Origin: Nodosilinea sp. LEGE 06152
GTDB lineage: Bacteria > Cyanobacteriota > Cyanobacteriia > Phormidesmidales > Phormidesmidaceae
DNA: 64,000 nt
NCBI RefSeq assembly: GCF_015207525.1
Contig: NZ_JADEWR010000027.1
Span: 1-64,000, forward strand
Reading direction: 5' to 3'
Of the stretch, positions 8,376 to 17,529 are shown one piece after another (position 1 is the first letter of the stretch; every line of letters begins with the position of its first letter). The notes beneath the pieces are model-generated. The model ran no database searches. It saw only the letters and a list, made by a program, of their open reading frames with translations, and was not told where the DNA came from. The position numbers were made by a program, and so were the translations under genes.

Positions 8376-9791
8376 ATGGCACTGCGTTTAATTTCGCTGC
8401 TGGGAATTTTTGGTCTTTGCTTCATTGCTTGGCTCGGTTCAGAAGATCGGCGGCGGGTGCCGTGGAAGGTGATTCAGTGGGGGATTGGCATTCAGCTGTT
8501 GGTAGGGCTGCTGGTGTTTCTGCTGCCCTTTACCCGTGAGGTGGTGGTCTGGCTCAGCGCGCTGCTCAATGCGCTGATTGACGCGTCAGATGCCGGGGCG
8601 CGATTTTTGTTTGGCCCCATTTTTGTGCCCGACTTCAACCAATCGGTTGGCCCTGCTGGAGCCGGTCGCTGGATTGCCCGCGCTCTGACGCCGCCGTTTA
8701 CCGCTGTACCCGGCGATCGCCTGGGGGCCGACAACCTCAATCTGGGCTACATCTTTGCCTTTCGCTCGCTGCCCCAGGTGGTGTTTTTTGCCTCTATTTT
8801 TGCGCTGCTGTACAACCTGGGGGTGGTGCAGCCCGTCGTGCGACTGTTTGCCCGCTTCTTTCGCTGGGCCATGACGATCAGCGGAGCCGAGGCGCTGGCG
8901 GGGGCGGCGAATATTTTTGTCGGCATTGAGTCTGCGATCGCCATCAAGCCCTTTTTAGAGCGCATGACCCGCAGCGAGCTGTGCGCCATTCTAGCCTCCT
9001 GCTTTGGCTCGATTGCCTCCACGGTGCTGGGGCTCTACGCGGGCTACCTGCGGCCCATCTTTCCCTCCATCGCCGGGCACCTGATGTCGGCCTCGGTGCT
9101 GACGATTCCGGCCTGTTTTGTGCTGGCCAAAATTTTGGTGCCCGAAACGGAAACCCCCGAAACCCTGGGCAAAGTGCCCGCGATTGCCCTGGCCGATGAC
9201 GAACGCCAAAGCCCGATGGATAGCCTGATTATCGGTGCTCTCGACGGGGTCAGAATGGCCGTGGGTATTGTGGCCGCCCTGATCGCAATTTTGGGCCTGA
9301 TTGCCCTGCTCAACCTGGTGTTTGCCAATTTGGCTAACCTTGCCACCAGCGAGTTTGCGCTGTGGCGAACCGTTGGTCAGGTGTTTAGCGTCATTACCCT
9401 GCAAAACATCATGGGAGCGCTGTTTTTGCCCCTCACCTTTCTCACCGGGGTTTCGCTCGACTGGCAAGAGCTGTGGCTGTCGTCGCAGCTGATTGGTCGA
9501 CGGTTCTTAGAAACGGCCATACCGCCCTACATTGGGTTGGCCAACGCGGCGGCGGCAGGAACCCTGAGCGATCGCGCCCTGGTGATCGTCAGCTACGCCC
9601 TCTGCGGCTTTGCCCACCTGCCCTCGGTCGGCATCTTTGTCGGCGGCTTGTCAAACCTGGTGCCCTCCCGCCGCAAAGACATCAGCGATGTGGCCTGGAA
9701 AGCCCTCTGGGCTGGCACCCTCGCCACGCTGATGACGGGCTGTGTAGCCGGCATCTTTTTCTACGAAGGGGCCGCCGTGCTGGGTCGATAG
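8376..9791 (+). CDS. Concentrative nucleoside transporter (NupC/CNT family)
   Basis: About 471 residues from the ATG at 8376, with GGAG 12 bases upstream; a TTG 27 bases earlier is in frame. The sequence is polytopic. CNT hallmarks are visible: GYIFAFRSLPQVVFFAS, the gate segment SGAEALAGAANIFVGIESAI and FGSIASTVLGLYAGYL, then the C-terminal ALCGFAHLPSVGI. Known role: sodium- or proton-coupled nucleoside uptake across the plasma membrane. The neighbouring ribokinase on the other strand makes a nucleoside/ribose salvage theme plausible. Confidence 0.88.
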   Translation: MALRLISLLGIFGLCFIAWLGSEDRRRVPWKVIQWGIGIQLLVGLLVFLLPFTREVVVWLSALLNALIDASDAGARFLFGPIFVPDFNQSVGPAGAGRWIARALTPPFTAVPGDRLGADNLNLGYIFAFRSLPQVVFFASIFALLYNLGVVQPVVRLFARFFRWAMTISGAEALAGAANIFVGIESAIAIKPFLERMTRSELCAILASCFGSIASTVLGLYAGYLRPIFPSIAGHLMSASVLTIPACFVLAKILVPETETPETLGKVPAIALADDERQSPMDSLIIGALDGVRMAVGIVAALIAILGLIALLNLVFANLANLATSEFALWRTVGQVFSVITLQNIMGALFLPLTFLTGVSLDWQELWLSSQLIGRRFLETAIPPYIGLANAAAAGTLSDRALVIVSYALCGFAHLPSVGIFVGGLSNLVPSRRKDISDVAWKALWAGTLATLMTGCVAGIFFYEGAAVLGR

Positions 9792-10252
9792 CCACGGTCG
9801 GGAACCTGCTGCATCTATCAACAAATAGAGCATTTGGCCGCAATGGCGAGTCTGTAGACGGGCTAACCGCTGCGGCACTGGTCAGTAGTATCCTGCGATC
9901 GCTAATCAACGCTGCGTAGACTCACCGATGCAAACCGAATCAGACGGTGTTATACACCGAAGGACAGCCCATCGCCGAGAGATTTTTTGCAAATGAAGAA
10001 AAATCCTCCAATTTGGCTTGATACGGCTATTTATTAAGGATTTGCAAAGCTTGAATAGACCTTGCGTAAAGGGGCTAAAACCCTGCAACACCAGCAGTTC
10101 TAGTACGTCTCTGGAGATCAGCAATCAGCAGCACCGTGATTTTGGCCGATAAAGCGGGAAAACTGCGAAAGCCGCCCACTGAGCGGTGCTGCGGGAGTGG
10201 CTATCTACCATTTATCACCACACTCCGAACGACTCTACAGGAATGAACGAGA
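9792..10252. other. Intergenic stretch with no supported gene
   Basis: 461 bases between the nucleoside transporter and the SLH protein. I find no convincing coding frame, RNA gene or strong terminator. The A/T-rich part near 9980-10040 may hold the promoter of the SLH gene, but no clear -35/-10 pair stands out. Confidence 0.5.
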
Positions 10253-11365
10253 ATGACTCAAACTAACTGGGCTAAGCTGCTGCGTTTAGCACCTCTTTCG
10301 GCTGTCCTTGCGACCCTAACCCTCGGCAGCGGGGCCGCGATCGCGCTGGCCGGTGAGCTATCCAGCGGCCCTATTCAAAACTTTGACTGGCTCAAAGACG
10401 AAGCTTTACTAGACCAGGCCGTAGATGCTGCCCACACCAAGGACGACGACGATGACGACGACGACGACGATGTAGAATCGGGCGAAGTTATCTATCAGCG
10501 CCGCACCACCACCACTACGACCACCGTCAACCAGGTCAGCTTTAGCGATATTTCTACTAATTATTGGGCTAGTGGTTTTGTCTATCGCCTGTCTGCCCTT
10601 AACGTAGTCAGCGGGTTTCCCAACGGCTCTTTTTTACCTGCCAATAACCTCACCAAAGCCCAGTACGCGGCTATGATTGCCCAGGCCTTTGATCGGCCTG
10701 CCACTCGCCAACTGGTCACCCTGCGCAACGTATCTAGAAGCTACTGGGCCTATAGCGCTATTCAAAAAGCCTACACCATGGGCTTTTTAGACGTATCCAA
10801 CGGGGTTTTTGATACCAACGGCACCATGACCCGCCTGGATATGCTGGTGCTACTGGCCCGCGGGTTGAATATTACCGAAGTTACCTCGGGCCAGTCGGTC
10901 GATAGTCTGCTCAGCATCTTTAGCGACGCCAACCAAATTCCGAGCCAGTATCGGGTTGTGATTGCGGCTCTGGTAGAACGGGGCATTTTGGTGAACTACC
11001 CCACCGTCACCGAGCTCAACCTGTTCCAAGTGGTTTCGCGCTCCGAAGCCTGTAGCTTTGTCTATCAGGCATTGGCCTACCTGGGCAAGGTTGAAACCAT
11101 CGAGTCAGCCTACATTGTTAACAGCAGCAACTTCTCCAGTTTGAGCGAGACCATCACCACCACTGAAACTACCACCACCGAAACCACCGAAACCAGCGGC
11201 GGCGAAGTGGACGACGATGACGACGACGACGATGACGACGACGGCGGCCGTAGGCAAGCCTGTAACCAGGGCATTGGCAACGGTGCCGAGGGCTGTGATC
11301 CCGGCAACTCGCGTCCCCACGGCGGCAGCAATGACGAGGGTGGCCGCACCCCCGGCAACCGCTAG
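10253..11365 (+). CDS. Secreted S-layer-homology protein with two poly-aspartate tracts
   Basis: 370 residues. An N-terminal signal peptide (LAPLSAVLATLTLGSGAAIALA) precedes a poly-Asp run near residue 65. Two or three SLH repeats follow (SFSDISTNYWASGFVYRL, ...NVSRSYWAYSAIQKAYTMGF, then a weaker one ending around residue 275). A Thr/Glu-rich linker and a second poly-Asp run near 325 lead to a basic Gly/Asn-rich tail. SLH domains anchor proteins to the cell wall; the Asp tracts are likely to bind calcium or other cations. Function is inferred only. A terminator follows. Confidence 0.85.
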   Translation: MTQTNWAKLLRLAPLSAVLATLTLGSGAAIALAGELSSGPIQNFDWLKDEALLDQAVDAAHTKDDDDDDDDDDVESGEVIYQRRTTTTTTTVNQVSFSDISTNYWASGFVYRLSALNVVSGFPNGSFLPANNLTKAQYAAMIAQAFDRPATRQLVTLRNVSRSYWAYSAIQKAYTMGFLDVSNGVFDTNGTMTRLDMLVLLARGLNITEVTSGQSVDSLLSIFSDANQIPSQYRVVIAALVERGILVNYPTVTELNLFQVVSRSEACSFVYQALAYLGKVETIESAYIVNSSNFSSLSETITTTETTTTETTETSGGEVDDDDDDDDDDDGGRRQACNQGIGNGAEGCDPGNSRPHGGSNDEGGRTPGNR

Positions 11366-11397
11366 ACCCCTGTTTCAGTCCTTTTGAGCGATAACCA

Positions 11398-11424
11398 AGG
11401 CGTCCTGCGGGGCGTCTTTTTTTT
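11398..11424 (+). terminator. Rho-independent terminator after the SLH gene
   Basis: An 8-bp stem with two G-T pairs (aggcgtcc with ggggcgtct) is followed directly by a run of eight T. It starts 33 bases after the SLH stop codon. Confidence 0.8.
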
Positions 11425-11556
11425 GCTTCACAGCCATCGCCAAAACGGTTAGGACATGACTTATACCCTCCGAAGCGATGGCTCTACGCCACGGCGCTGT
11501 CCCAGCTTTTGCCACTGGAAGAGGCCGATGTCCTAGGCGCGATGGCCATCGCTACA

Positions 11557-11602
11557 TATACCCATCGTCCATGCTGACAATGCGGCACGGACGATAGGTA
11601 TA
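11557..11602. repeat. Palindromic hairpin in an intergenic repeat
   Basis: The arms tatacccatcgtcc (11557-11570) and ggacgataggtata (11589-11602) pair with one mismatch around an 18-nt loop. An outer inverted pair, acttatacc near 11459 and ggtataact at the end, suggests a MITE-like or small non-coding palindromic element of about 140 bp. The rest of the gap (11425-11693) has no supported gene. Confidence 0.5.
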
Positions 11603-11693
11603 ACTCCTGCTGGTGCGATCGCCCCAACCAGTTCAGGGTTGAGTCTAGGCCCCCGGCCAGTAGCTCGCTTCCCCAGGCTGTGTTACACCAAAA

Positions 11694-12371
11694 GTGCGAA
11701 GCAGAATACCCGTGCAGCCCATGCGAAGCCCACTGCCCTGGGGCTTAACCAGCTACCACATCAAGCTTATAGCGGCGCTAACCATGCTGGTAGACCACAT
11801 CGGCGTGGTGTTTTTCCCCGATGCCATCGGGTTTCGTATCTTTGGGCGAATTAGCTTTCCGCTGTTTATCTGGCTGCTCGTTCAAGGGGAAACCCACACC
11901 CGAGACATCGGCCGCTATGGCCTCAGGCTGGCGATCTTGGGCCTAGTATCTCAACCGATCTATCAGCTGATTTTTGATACAACGCGGCTGAATATTTTAT
12001 TTGAGCTGCTGCTGGGGCTGGGGTGTTTACGCTTAGACCGCAAGTTTCCCCAGTTTCGGCTCTTCATCTGGTTAGGCGGTGCCGGGCTGAGCGAATTGCT
12101 CAGCATGGGCTACAGCAGCTACGGCATCGTGCTGATCTTCCTCACCCGGTACTTTCGCCCCAGGCTGTCGTGGGTAGTAGCCTGGGTTGGGTTTCACCTG
12201 GTTTGGTCTGCGATATCGGGGCCATTTCAGCTGCCGGCGATCGCCGTGCCGTTAGTGTTTTGGCTAGCCGATGGCAAACGCGGGCCAAAGGCCCGCTGGT
12301 TCTATGCCTTTTACCCCGGCCACCTGGCTCTACTGTGGCTGATTCAACTGTGGCTGACGCAGGCGACTTAG
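11694..12371 (+). CDS. TraX family membrane protein
   Basis: 225 residues from a GTG; an ATG at 11721 is an equally good start. Six or more membrane helices. TraX hallmarks: HIKLIAALTMLVDHIG near the N terminus, FPLFIWLLVQGETHTR, and RWFYAFYPGHLALLWLI at the C terminus. TraX of F plasmid acetylates pilin; chromosomal cyanobacterial homologues are probably O- or N-acyltransferases of unknown target. No conjugation genes are nearby. Confidence 0.82.
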   Translation: MRSRIPVQPMRSPLPWGLTSYHIKLIAALTMLVDHIGVVFFPDAIGFRIFGRISFPLFIWLLVQGETHTRDIGRYGLRLAILGLVSQPIYQLIFDTTRLNILFELLLGLGCLRLDRKFPQFRLFIWLGGAGLSELLSMGYSSYGIVLIFLTRYFRPRLSWVVAWVGFHLVWSAISGPFQLPAIAVPLVFWLADGKRGPKARWFYAFYPGHLALLWLIQLWLTQAT

Positions 12372-12413
12372 ACGCTGGGCTAGCATCACAGGGGGCAAAA
12401 AGCCTCTTAGGCC

Positions 12414-12578
12414 CTACAGAAAATGGTCAATCGCTACGGCTGAAACCGCAGCAAAGGCGGTGATTGCGAGGCCTACCAGCGGGTTTTGCCCCTGGGCTAC
12501 CGCAAACGAGGTGATAATGCCAGCGCCCAGGGCCGCGATCGCAACAGAGCCAATCCAGTCTTTTTGTAGGTTATGCAT
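12414..12578 (-). CDS. Small two-helix membrane protein
   Basis: A 54-residue frame starting MHNLQKDWIGSVAIA. Two hydrophobic segments, IGSVAIAALGAGIITSFAVA and LVGLAITAFAAVSAVAI, are separated by QGQNP. It is convergent with traX and contains a HIP1 octamer. The composition is that of a genuine small membrane protein. No family recognised; no strong ribosome-binding site seen. Confidence 0.5.
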   Translation of the reverse strand: MHNLQKDWIGSVAIAALGAGIITSFAVAQGQNPLVGLAITAFAAVSAVAIDHFL

Positions 12579-12848
12579 GGGGTTTTAAAGGCAGGATATA
12601 ACGCAGAAGAATGAGTTTGTAGCCTTTAAGGAACACAGCCCTTAAAGAACGCAGCTCCTAGGGAAACCACGTATCTACCCCAAGGGGTAGGTTACTTTTC
12701 AGACCTCACGCTACCACCCTGCCCTCAGCCAAAACAGACCGTTTTGAAGAACTGATACCAAGCTTAAGGCTTAGTTAGATTAGTTAACATTTTCCCCAGG
12801 AAAAAGGTAGCGCCTACAGGAAAATCAGTTCCAAATCAGGGGTTGGAG

Positions 12849-13316
12849 TTATTCTGTGCGACGAGTATTGCCCGCTTTAACCCAGCCTTCCTGGCCGTTA
12901 GACACCACCCGCACCTTGACCCAATCCTGGTCAGCGGGCTCTTCTAGCACCACTACCGCTTCATTGTCGTCTACGCCACCCACCTGAGGAAATTCAACCC
13001 CAGGCCCTTCGCGCATAACCAGGCCAATGGGCTGAGCTACCACTGCCTCATAGGCACCGGGTTCAAGGGCTGGCTCAGGTGGTGGTGCTGGCGCTGCGGC
13101 TGCCTCTGGGGCTGCTTCTGGGGCGGTTTCTGGCACTACTTCTGGCGCTGCGGCTGGGGCCGTAGGCATCTCATCGCCGTAAAGCGGTTTAGGCGGCAGC
13201 ACCGAGAGGCGACCCATGAAGTAGCGGGCCGTGGCTACCCCGGCCATCGACAGCAAAATCAGGGCGATCGCAACGCCCAAAATCAACTTAGATAGGCCAA
13301 GGAAAAATCCTTTCAT
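12849..13316 (-). CDS. Membrane-anchored SH3-domain protein
   Basis: 155 residues. An N-terminal membrane anchor (LILGVAIALILLSMAGVATA) precedes a Pro/Ala/Glu-rich linker of about 45 residues with PETAPEAAPEAA repeats. A C-terminal bacterial SH3 domain follows (about 88-150, with PIGLVMREGPG, VVVLEEPADQDWVKVRV and GQEGWVKAGN). Such SH3b domains usually bind peptidoglycan or proteins at the cell surface. It lies downstream of the Ycf46-like ATPase gene on the same strand. Confidence 0.8.
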   Translation of the reverse strand: MKGFFLGLSKLILGVAIALILLSMAGVATARYFMGRLSVLPPKPLYGDEMPTAPAAAPEVVPETAPEAAPEAAAAPAPPPEPALEPGAYEAVVAQPIGLVMREGPGVEFPQVGGVDDNEAVVVLEEPADQDWVKVRVVSNGQEGWVKAGNTRRTE

Positions 13317-13389
13317 GGGCGGAACAGGCCAAACATCATCTACAGCTTGCTAATGGTACAGCACCCCCGGCCAATCGGCATCGACCTGG

Positions 13390-14910
13390 CTAATCGGTAT
13401 CGGGCAAAGTCGGGCGCAGCCTGGGGTCTAGGCCGCTGCGAGAGGCCATTCGGGCTTTACCCGCCGCCGCCCAGGCCTGTAGGGCCTCAATTTGCTCCTG
13501 GGCGGTACGAGCCAAAGGAACCATTTCGCTGGCGGCGGTGAGAATATCGTCGGTGGTAAAGTCGCGGTTTTGGCTAAAGCCCAGGTGCATGGCCTCGACA
13601 ATCGCCTGCTCAATCTCTGCCCCAGAAAAATCGGGAGTTTCGTAGGCTAGCCGGGGCAGGTCAAAGCTCTTGAGGGTGTGGGGCCGCAGGCGCGAGAGAT
13701 GCACCTCAAAAATAGCCTGGCGATCGCTTTGAGTAGGCAGCCCAACAAAGAAAATCTCGTCAAAGCGTCCCCGCCGCAGCATCTCGGGCGGCAGCGCCTG
13801 AATGTTGTTGGCGGTAGCGACCACAAACACCGGCGAGGTTTTCTCGGCCATCCAGGTAATAAACGTGCCAAAGACCCGGCTGGCGGTGCCTGAGTCCCCC
13901 CGGCCGTCCATACCCGCAAAGGCTTTGTCGATCTCGTCAATCCACAGCACGCAGGGAGCCAGGGCTTCGGCCAGCTGAATCATCTGGCGGGTGCGGGCCT
14001 CAGACTCGCCCACCAGACCGCCAAACAGTCGTCCCACGTCGAGCCGCAGCAGGGGCAGGTGCCAGTGGTGGGCGATCGCTTTGGCGGTCAGCGACTTGCC
14101 TGTGCCCTGAATGCCCAGCAGCAGCAGCCCGCGCGGGTGGGGCAGACCGTACTGGCGCGCCTTTTCTGAGAACGCTGCCCCCCGCTTAAGCAGCCAGTCC
14201 TTGAGGTTGTCCAGGCCGCCGATGTCGGAAATTTGCTCTTTGGCAGGGTAGTAATCCAAAATTTGGGTCTGACGAATGCTCTGGCGCTTTTCGTCGAGAA
14301 TCAGGTCGAGGTCGTTGGGGTCGAAGGCCCCGTGGTAAGCGATCGCCCGGGCCAGCACCCGCCGAATTCGCTCCAGCGATAGCCCCTGACAGGTGCGCAC
14401 GACTTCCTCTAGCATGTTTGACGGCAGGTTGGTGCTGGTGGCGCTCAAGAGCTGCTGCACCTCCTGGCGAATGGCGGCGGCATCGGGCAGGGTAAACTCC
14501 AGCACCGTCACCGTTTCGCTCAGCTCGTCGGGAATGGTGAGCTGAGCCGAGAGAATCACCAGGGTCTTGGGCTGGGCCTTGAGCCGGCGAGCCAGATTGC
14601 GCAGCTTGCGCGAAATGGCCACGTCGTCTAAGAAGCGATGAAAGTCGCGCAGCACAAACACCGCCGGGGCGGTAGCGGGCAGCTTTTCCACCAGTTCCAG
14701 CGCCTGCAGCGGGTTGCGCTTGCCAAAGCCAGCGTCGTTGAGGTTGCCCTGGTAGCCATCGACAAAATCCCAGGTGTAGAGGGCGCGATTGCCCTGGGCC
14801 GCTGCACAGGCAGCAATGTCGGTCTCGGCTCGCTCCTCCTCGGCGGTGGCAATGTAAACAATCGGGTAGCGGGCTCGAATTAACAGCCCCAGTTCTTCGG
14901 TGAAACCCAT
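13390..14910 (-). CDS. ycf46: Ycf46-like AAA ATPase
   Basis: 506 residues. The N-terminal half (1-235) is typical of cyanobacterial Ycf46 proteins. The C-terminal AAA module has Walker A GIQGTGKSLTAKAIA, Walker B CVLWIDEIDKAF, sensor 1 VFVVATANN and the arginine finger/SRH region PPEMLRRGRFDEIFF. Known from Synechocystis: Ycf46-family ATPases have been linked to photosynthesis and CO2 utilisation; the exact substrate is unknown. The gene stands alone between an SH3 protein and the YceD cluster. Confidence 0.85.
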   Translation of the reverse strand: MGFTEELGLLIRARYPIVYIATAEEERAETDIAACAAAQGNRALYTWDFVDGYQGNLNDAGFGKRNPLQALELVEKLPATAPAVFVLRDFHRFLDDVAISRKLRNLARRLKAQPKTLVILSAQLTIPDELSETVTVLEFTLPDAAAIRQEVQQLLSATSTNLPSNMLEEVVRTCQGLSLERIRRVLARAIAYHGAFDPNDLDLILDEKRQSIRQTQILDYYPAKEQISDIGGLDNLKDWLLKRGAAFSEKARQYGLPHPRGLLLLGIQGTGKSLTAKAIAHHWHLPLLRLDVGRLFGGLVGESEARTRQMIQLAEALAPCVLWIDEIDKAFAGMDGRGDSGTASRVFGTFITWMAEKTSPVFVVATANNIQALPPEMLRRGRFDEIFFVGLPTQSDRQAIFEVHLSRLRPHTLKSFDLPRLAYETPDFSGAEIEQAIVEAMHLGFSQNRDFTTDDILTAASEMVPLARTAQEQIEALQAWAAAGKARMASRSGLDPRLRPTLPDTD

Positions 14911-15025
14911 GTCAGCACAACTCAGTTATTCCACAGTGCTTGGTTATGCTTCCAGCCTATCGAATTTTTCGATCTACAAAACTTCTACAGTAAAGTCCTC
15001 AGTCTCTTTTTACCTAAATCAGGCC

Positions 15026-15160
15026 ATGGTATTTGCGCCCCAAACCACTTGGGCAATCACCTGGGAAAAACCACCTGACGACTTTGTCTTGCCCGATGCC
15101 CCTGTAGACAACGTCAACCAGCCTGCGATCGCCGCTGCGAGCAACTGGCAGAACAGCTGA
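15026..15160 (+). pseudogene. N-terminal remnant of a Uma2-family nuclease gene
   Basis: The frame begins MVFAPQTTWAITWEKPPDD and continues FVLPDAPVDNVNQPAIAAA, the conserved start of a cyanobacterial Uma2 (DUF820) subgroup. It then stops after 44 residues. A +2 frame continues with an L-A-E-Q-L run, consistent with a frameshift, and the nuclease core is absent. Uma2 proteins are PD-(D/E)XK-fold, often in many copies in cyanobacteria. Confidence 0.5.
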
Positions 15161-15200
15161 GGGGGGCGGGTATTGATCCAGTGGAGTAGGCGCAGCGGCT

Positions 15201-15710
15201 CTAGACTTCTGGTGGGTTGAACTGCTGCTGCAGCTGGGCCAGGGCTGACCAGCGATGGTCTACAGGTTTGGCCGGGGCCGACTCACCCATGTCGATGCCG
15301 GGGCAGTCTTCGTCGCAGATTTGGGGCTGGGGTAAGGCCAGACAAATCTGCTCGTAGAGCCAGGTTTCGGGGTAGAAGTGGCCGTTGGGGGGCAGGGTTT
15401 CGACCAGGTCGTCTACGGCTACCTCGCGCTCTAGGGGTAAGGTAGCGGGGTCGGGCTCATGCTCTAGCCAGATCAGCTCTTGGGGAGCAATGACCACCCG
15501 GTGATTGTAGGTCTTTAGGCAGCGATCGCAGGTGAGGGTCACGATAGTGTTGGCCCTGGCCTTGATTTCCAGATAGGTGCCCTGGTGGGTAACGCTTAGC
15601 TCGCCCCGCACGGGGGTCAGGGTTTCCAGATCGCCCAAGTGAGTGTCTAGATCAACGGCGAGGGTTTTCTCAGGCCGCTGCAGCAGGTGAGGTATATACA
15701 CTTTGTCCAT
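15201..15710 (-). CDS. YceD family (DUF177) protein
   Basis: 169 residues with the YceD pattern: TLTCDRCLKTY in the middle and ICDEDCPGI near residue 140. The cysteines probably bind zinc. YceD/DUF177 proteins are linked to 23S rRNA biogenesis or turnover, usually beside rpmF. Here it follows jag on the same strand (45-base gap), so it may extend the rpmH-yidC operon. Confidence 0.85.
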   Translation of the reverse strand: MDKVYIPHLLQRPEKTLAVDLDTHLGDLETLTPVRGELSVTHQGTYLEIKARANTIVTLTCDRCLKTYNHRVVIAPQELIWLEHEPDPATLPLEREVAVDDLVETLPPNGHFYPETWLYEQICLALPQPQICDEDCPGIDMGESAPAKPVDHRWSALAQLQQQFNPPEV

Positions 15711-15754
15711 AGCTCATCCCTCCCATGACTCGCATCTCAATCGCTTTGCAGCGG

Positions 15755-16255
15755 CTACTCAGGGGCTTGGCCCGCCAGACACACAACCAACCGACGGTCG
15801 GGCTCGCGGCCTCGACTGAACGTAGCTAAACCCTCGTGGGCCGACAAAAAGTGGTGCATCTGGCGGCGTTCGGCAGAAGATAGCCCCTGCATTTCGTACT
15901 CTTCACCACTAGCCAGCACCCGCTCAGCGGCGTCTGCCGCCATAGCTTTGAGTTCTTCTAGGCGTTTGGCCCGGTAGCCCGCCAGCTCAATCGTAAAGGC
16001 CTGCTGCTCATCCTGGCCCTTACCCAGATTTAGGGTGGTATTGGCCAGGTACTGAATCGAGTCGAGCACCGCACCGCCCTCGCCAATCAGCGCCTGTACC
16101 TGCTCTTGCGTCAGCGACTCTTCGGCGATCGTGAGCCAGCAGCTTTCCCCAGACTCATCCTCGACCGGATGGGCGGTGACGGTAGAGGTCAACCCCTGCA
16201 TCGTCAGCAAGTTGGTTAACCAGTTCACGCCAGCGGTAGCAGCATCAGTGACCAT
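15755..16255 (-). CDS. Jag-type KH-R3H RNA-binding protein
   Basis: 166 residues with a KH-like region (QVQALIGEGGAVLDSIQYLANTTL) and an R3H domain (RQMHHFLSAHEGLATFSRG, containing the R..H core). It starts 3 bases after the yidC stop and is therefore co-transcribed. Jag/KhpB proteins bind RNA and influence cell-envelope growth; the N-terminal Jag domain seen in Firmicutes is missing, as is usual in cyanobacteria. Confidence 0.88.
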   Translation of the reverse strand: MVTDAATAGVNWLTNLLTMQGLTSTVTAHPVEDESGESCWLTIAEESLTQEQVQALIGEGGAVLDSIQYLANTTLNLGKGQDEQQAFTIELAGYRAKRLEELKAMAADAAERVLASGEEYEMQGLSSAERRQMHHFLSAHEGLATFSRGREPDRRLVVCLAGQAPE

Positions 16256-16258
16256 AGG

Positions 16259-17419
16259 TTACGCCTTTTTCTTTTTGCTGCGCCCGGGCTCAAAGGGCAG
16301 GGTCTTTCTGTCGTCTTCGGCCTTGGTTTTAGTCTCGGCATCAACAATTTTTTGCAGGTTCTCAGGCAGCGGCTCCCGAGACAAAATGAAGGTCTGCAGG
16401 GTCTGAAAGATGTTGGCAATCAGCATGTACATCAGCACCCCGGCGGGCAGCGGAAAGAAGAGAAACATGCCGGAGAAGATGATCGGCGTGAATTTATTCA
16501 CCGCCGCCTGCTGGGGATTGTCGCCGGAGGTAGACCCCTGACCTGAGAGCACCTGGTTGAGGTAAAGGCTGGCTCCAAAGCCCAGGATCATAATCAAAAT
16601 GTCCCAGTGGATAGCGCCGTCGTCGCCGGTCACACCGATGCGGCCCAGGGCTTTGATAAAGAGAAAGCCCTTGTTAGCGGCCAGACCGGGAGCCTGTACC
16701 CGTACTGTTGCTTCGCCAGGAGCTAGAGCGGTAATGTGGCCCGCTTCGTCTACCGAAATGACTTCGTCGCCTTTGGTGACTTCCCAGCGGGGCTTGAAGC
16801 TGTCGATGTCGTCGTTGTATTGGGTGACTAAAGATTCAATTGTTTCGCCCTCGGCGGTTTGCAGGCGCACGTCGGTTTTCTCGCCAACCACGAGCTTGTT
16901 GCCGCCGGGCACAACCGCAGAGATAGGAAAGTGCGAGCCGTCAGAGACATAGATTGCCTTAGGCGGGGTGCTAAACACCTGAGGCTGAATCTGCTCGATT
17001 TTCTCCTGAGGGAAAACCTGAACGTTGACGTCGTAGTTGATGTCGGCGAACGGCGACCCCCGCAGGGTGGCAAACAGGGCAAAGAGAATAGGCATTTGCA
17101 GCAGCACCGGGAAGCAGCCCGCCAGCGGGTTGCCAAACTCTTTGTAGACCCCGCTCATCTCCTCCTGGAGTTTGGTGGGGTTGTCCTTATAGCGCTCCTG
17201 GATTTCTTTGACGCGCTTTTGCATCAGGGGCTGCGCCACCTTCATCCGCCGCATGTTGCGAATAGAGCCCGCGTTGAGGGGATACAGCGCAAACCGAATC
17301 ACCAGGGTGAGGGCCACAATGGCCAACCCATAGCTGGGCACGATCCCGTAGAAAAAATCTAGGATCGGCAACATGATGTTGTTGGTCAGAAATCCAATTC
17401 CAAAATCCATGGGCACCAA
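16259..17419 (-). CDS. yidC: Membrane protein insertase YidC/Oxa1
   Basis: 386 residues. The N-terminal helix IVPSYGLAIVALTLVIRFALYPLN and the cytoplasmic loop RRMKVAQPLMQKRVKEIQERY are typical. An extra periplasmic domain of about 140 residues sits between the second and third core helices. The C-terminal tail is basic (KKKKA). Function: insertion of thylakoid and plasma membrane proteins with or without Sec. It sits in the conserved rpmH-rnpA-PH-yidC-jag order. Confidence 0.95.
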   Translation of the reverse strand: MVPMDFGIGFLTNNIMLPILDFFYGIVPSYGLAIVALTLVIRFALYPLNAGSIRNMRRMKVAQPLMQKRVKEIQERYKDNPTKLQEEMSGVYKEFGNPLAGCFPVLLQMPILFALFATLRGSPFADINYDVNVQVFPQEKIEQIQPQVFSTPPKAIYVSDGSHFPISAVVPGGNKLVVGEKTDVRLQTAEGETIESLVTQYNDDIDSFKPRWEVTKGDEVISVDEAGHITALAPGEATVRVQAPGLAANKGFLFIKALGRIGVTGDDGAIHWDILIMILGFGASLYLNQVLSGQGSTSGDNPQQAAVNKFTPIIFSGMFLFFPLPAGVLMYMLIANIFQTLQTFILSREPLPENLQKIVDAETKTKAEDDRKTLPFEPGRSKKKKA

Positions 17420-17529
17420 AACCCTGCTACAGGGGATACGACGTTAACTGCTCAGTTACCTAATCTACCCCATAGTCGGGGAGGCAAGCCGCCCGGTTGT
17501 TGGCGGATTGCCGTAGTTTCAAACTAGCC

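Noticed and set aside
13041..13160. Repeats in the SH3 protein gene as a possible CRISPR or tandem array
   Set aside because: The repetition is explained by the Pro/Ala/Glu codons of the linker (PETAPEAAPEAA). There are no spacers of constant length, and I saw no CRISPR array anywhere in the window.
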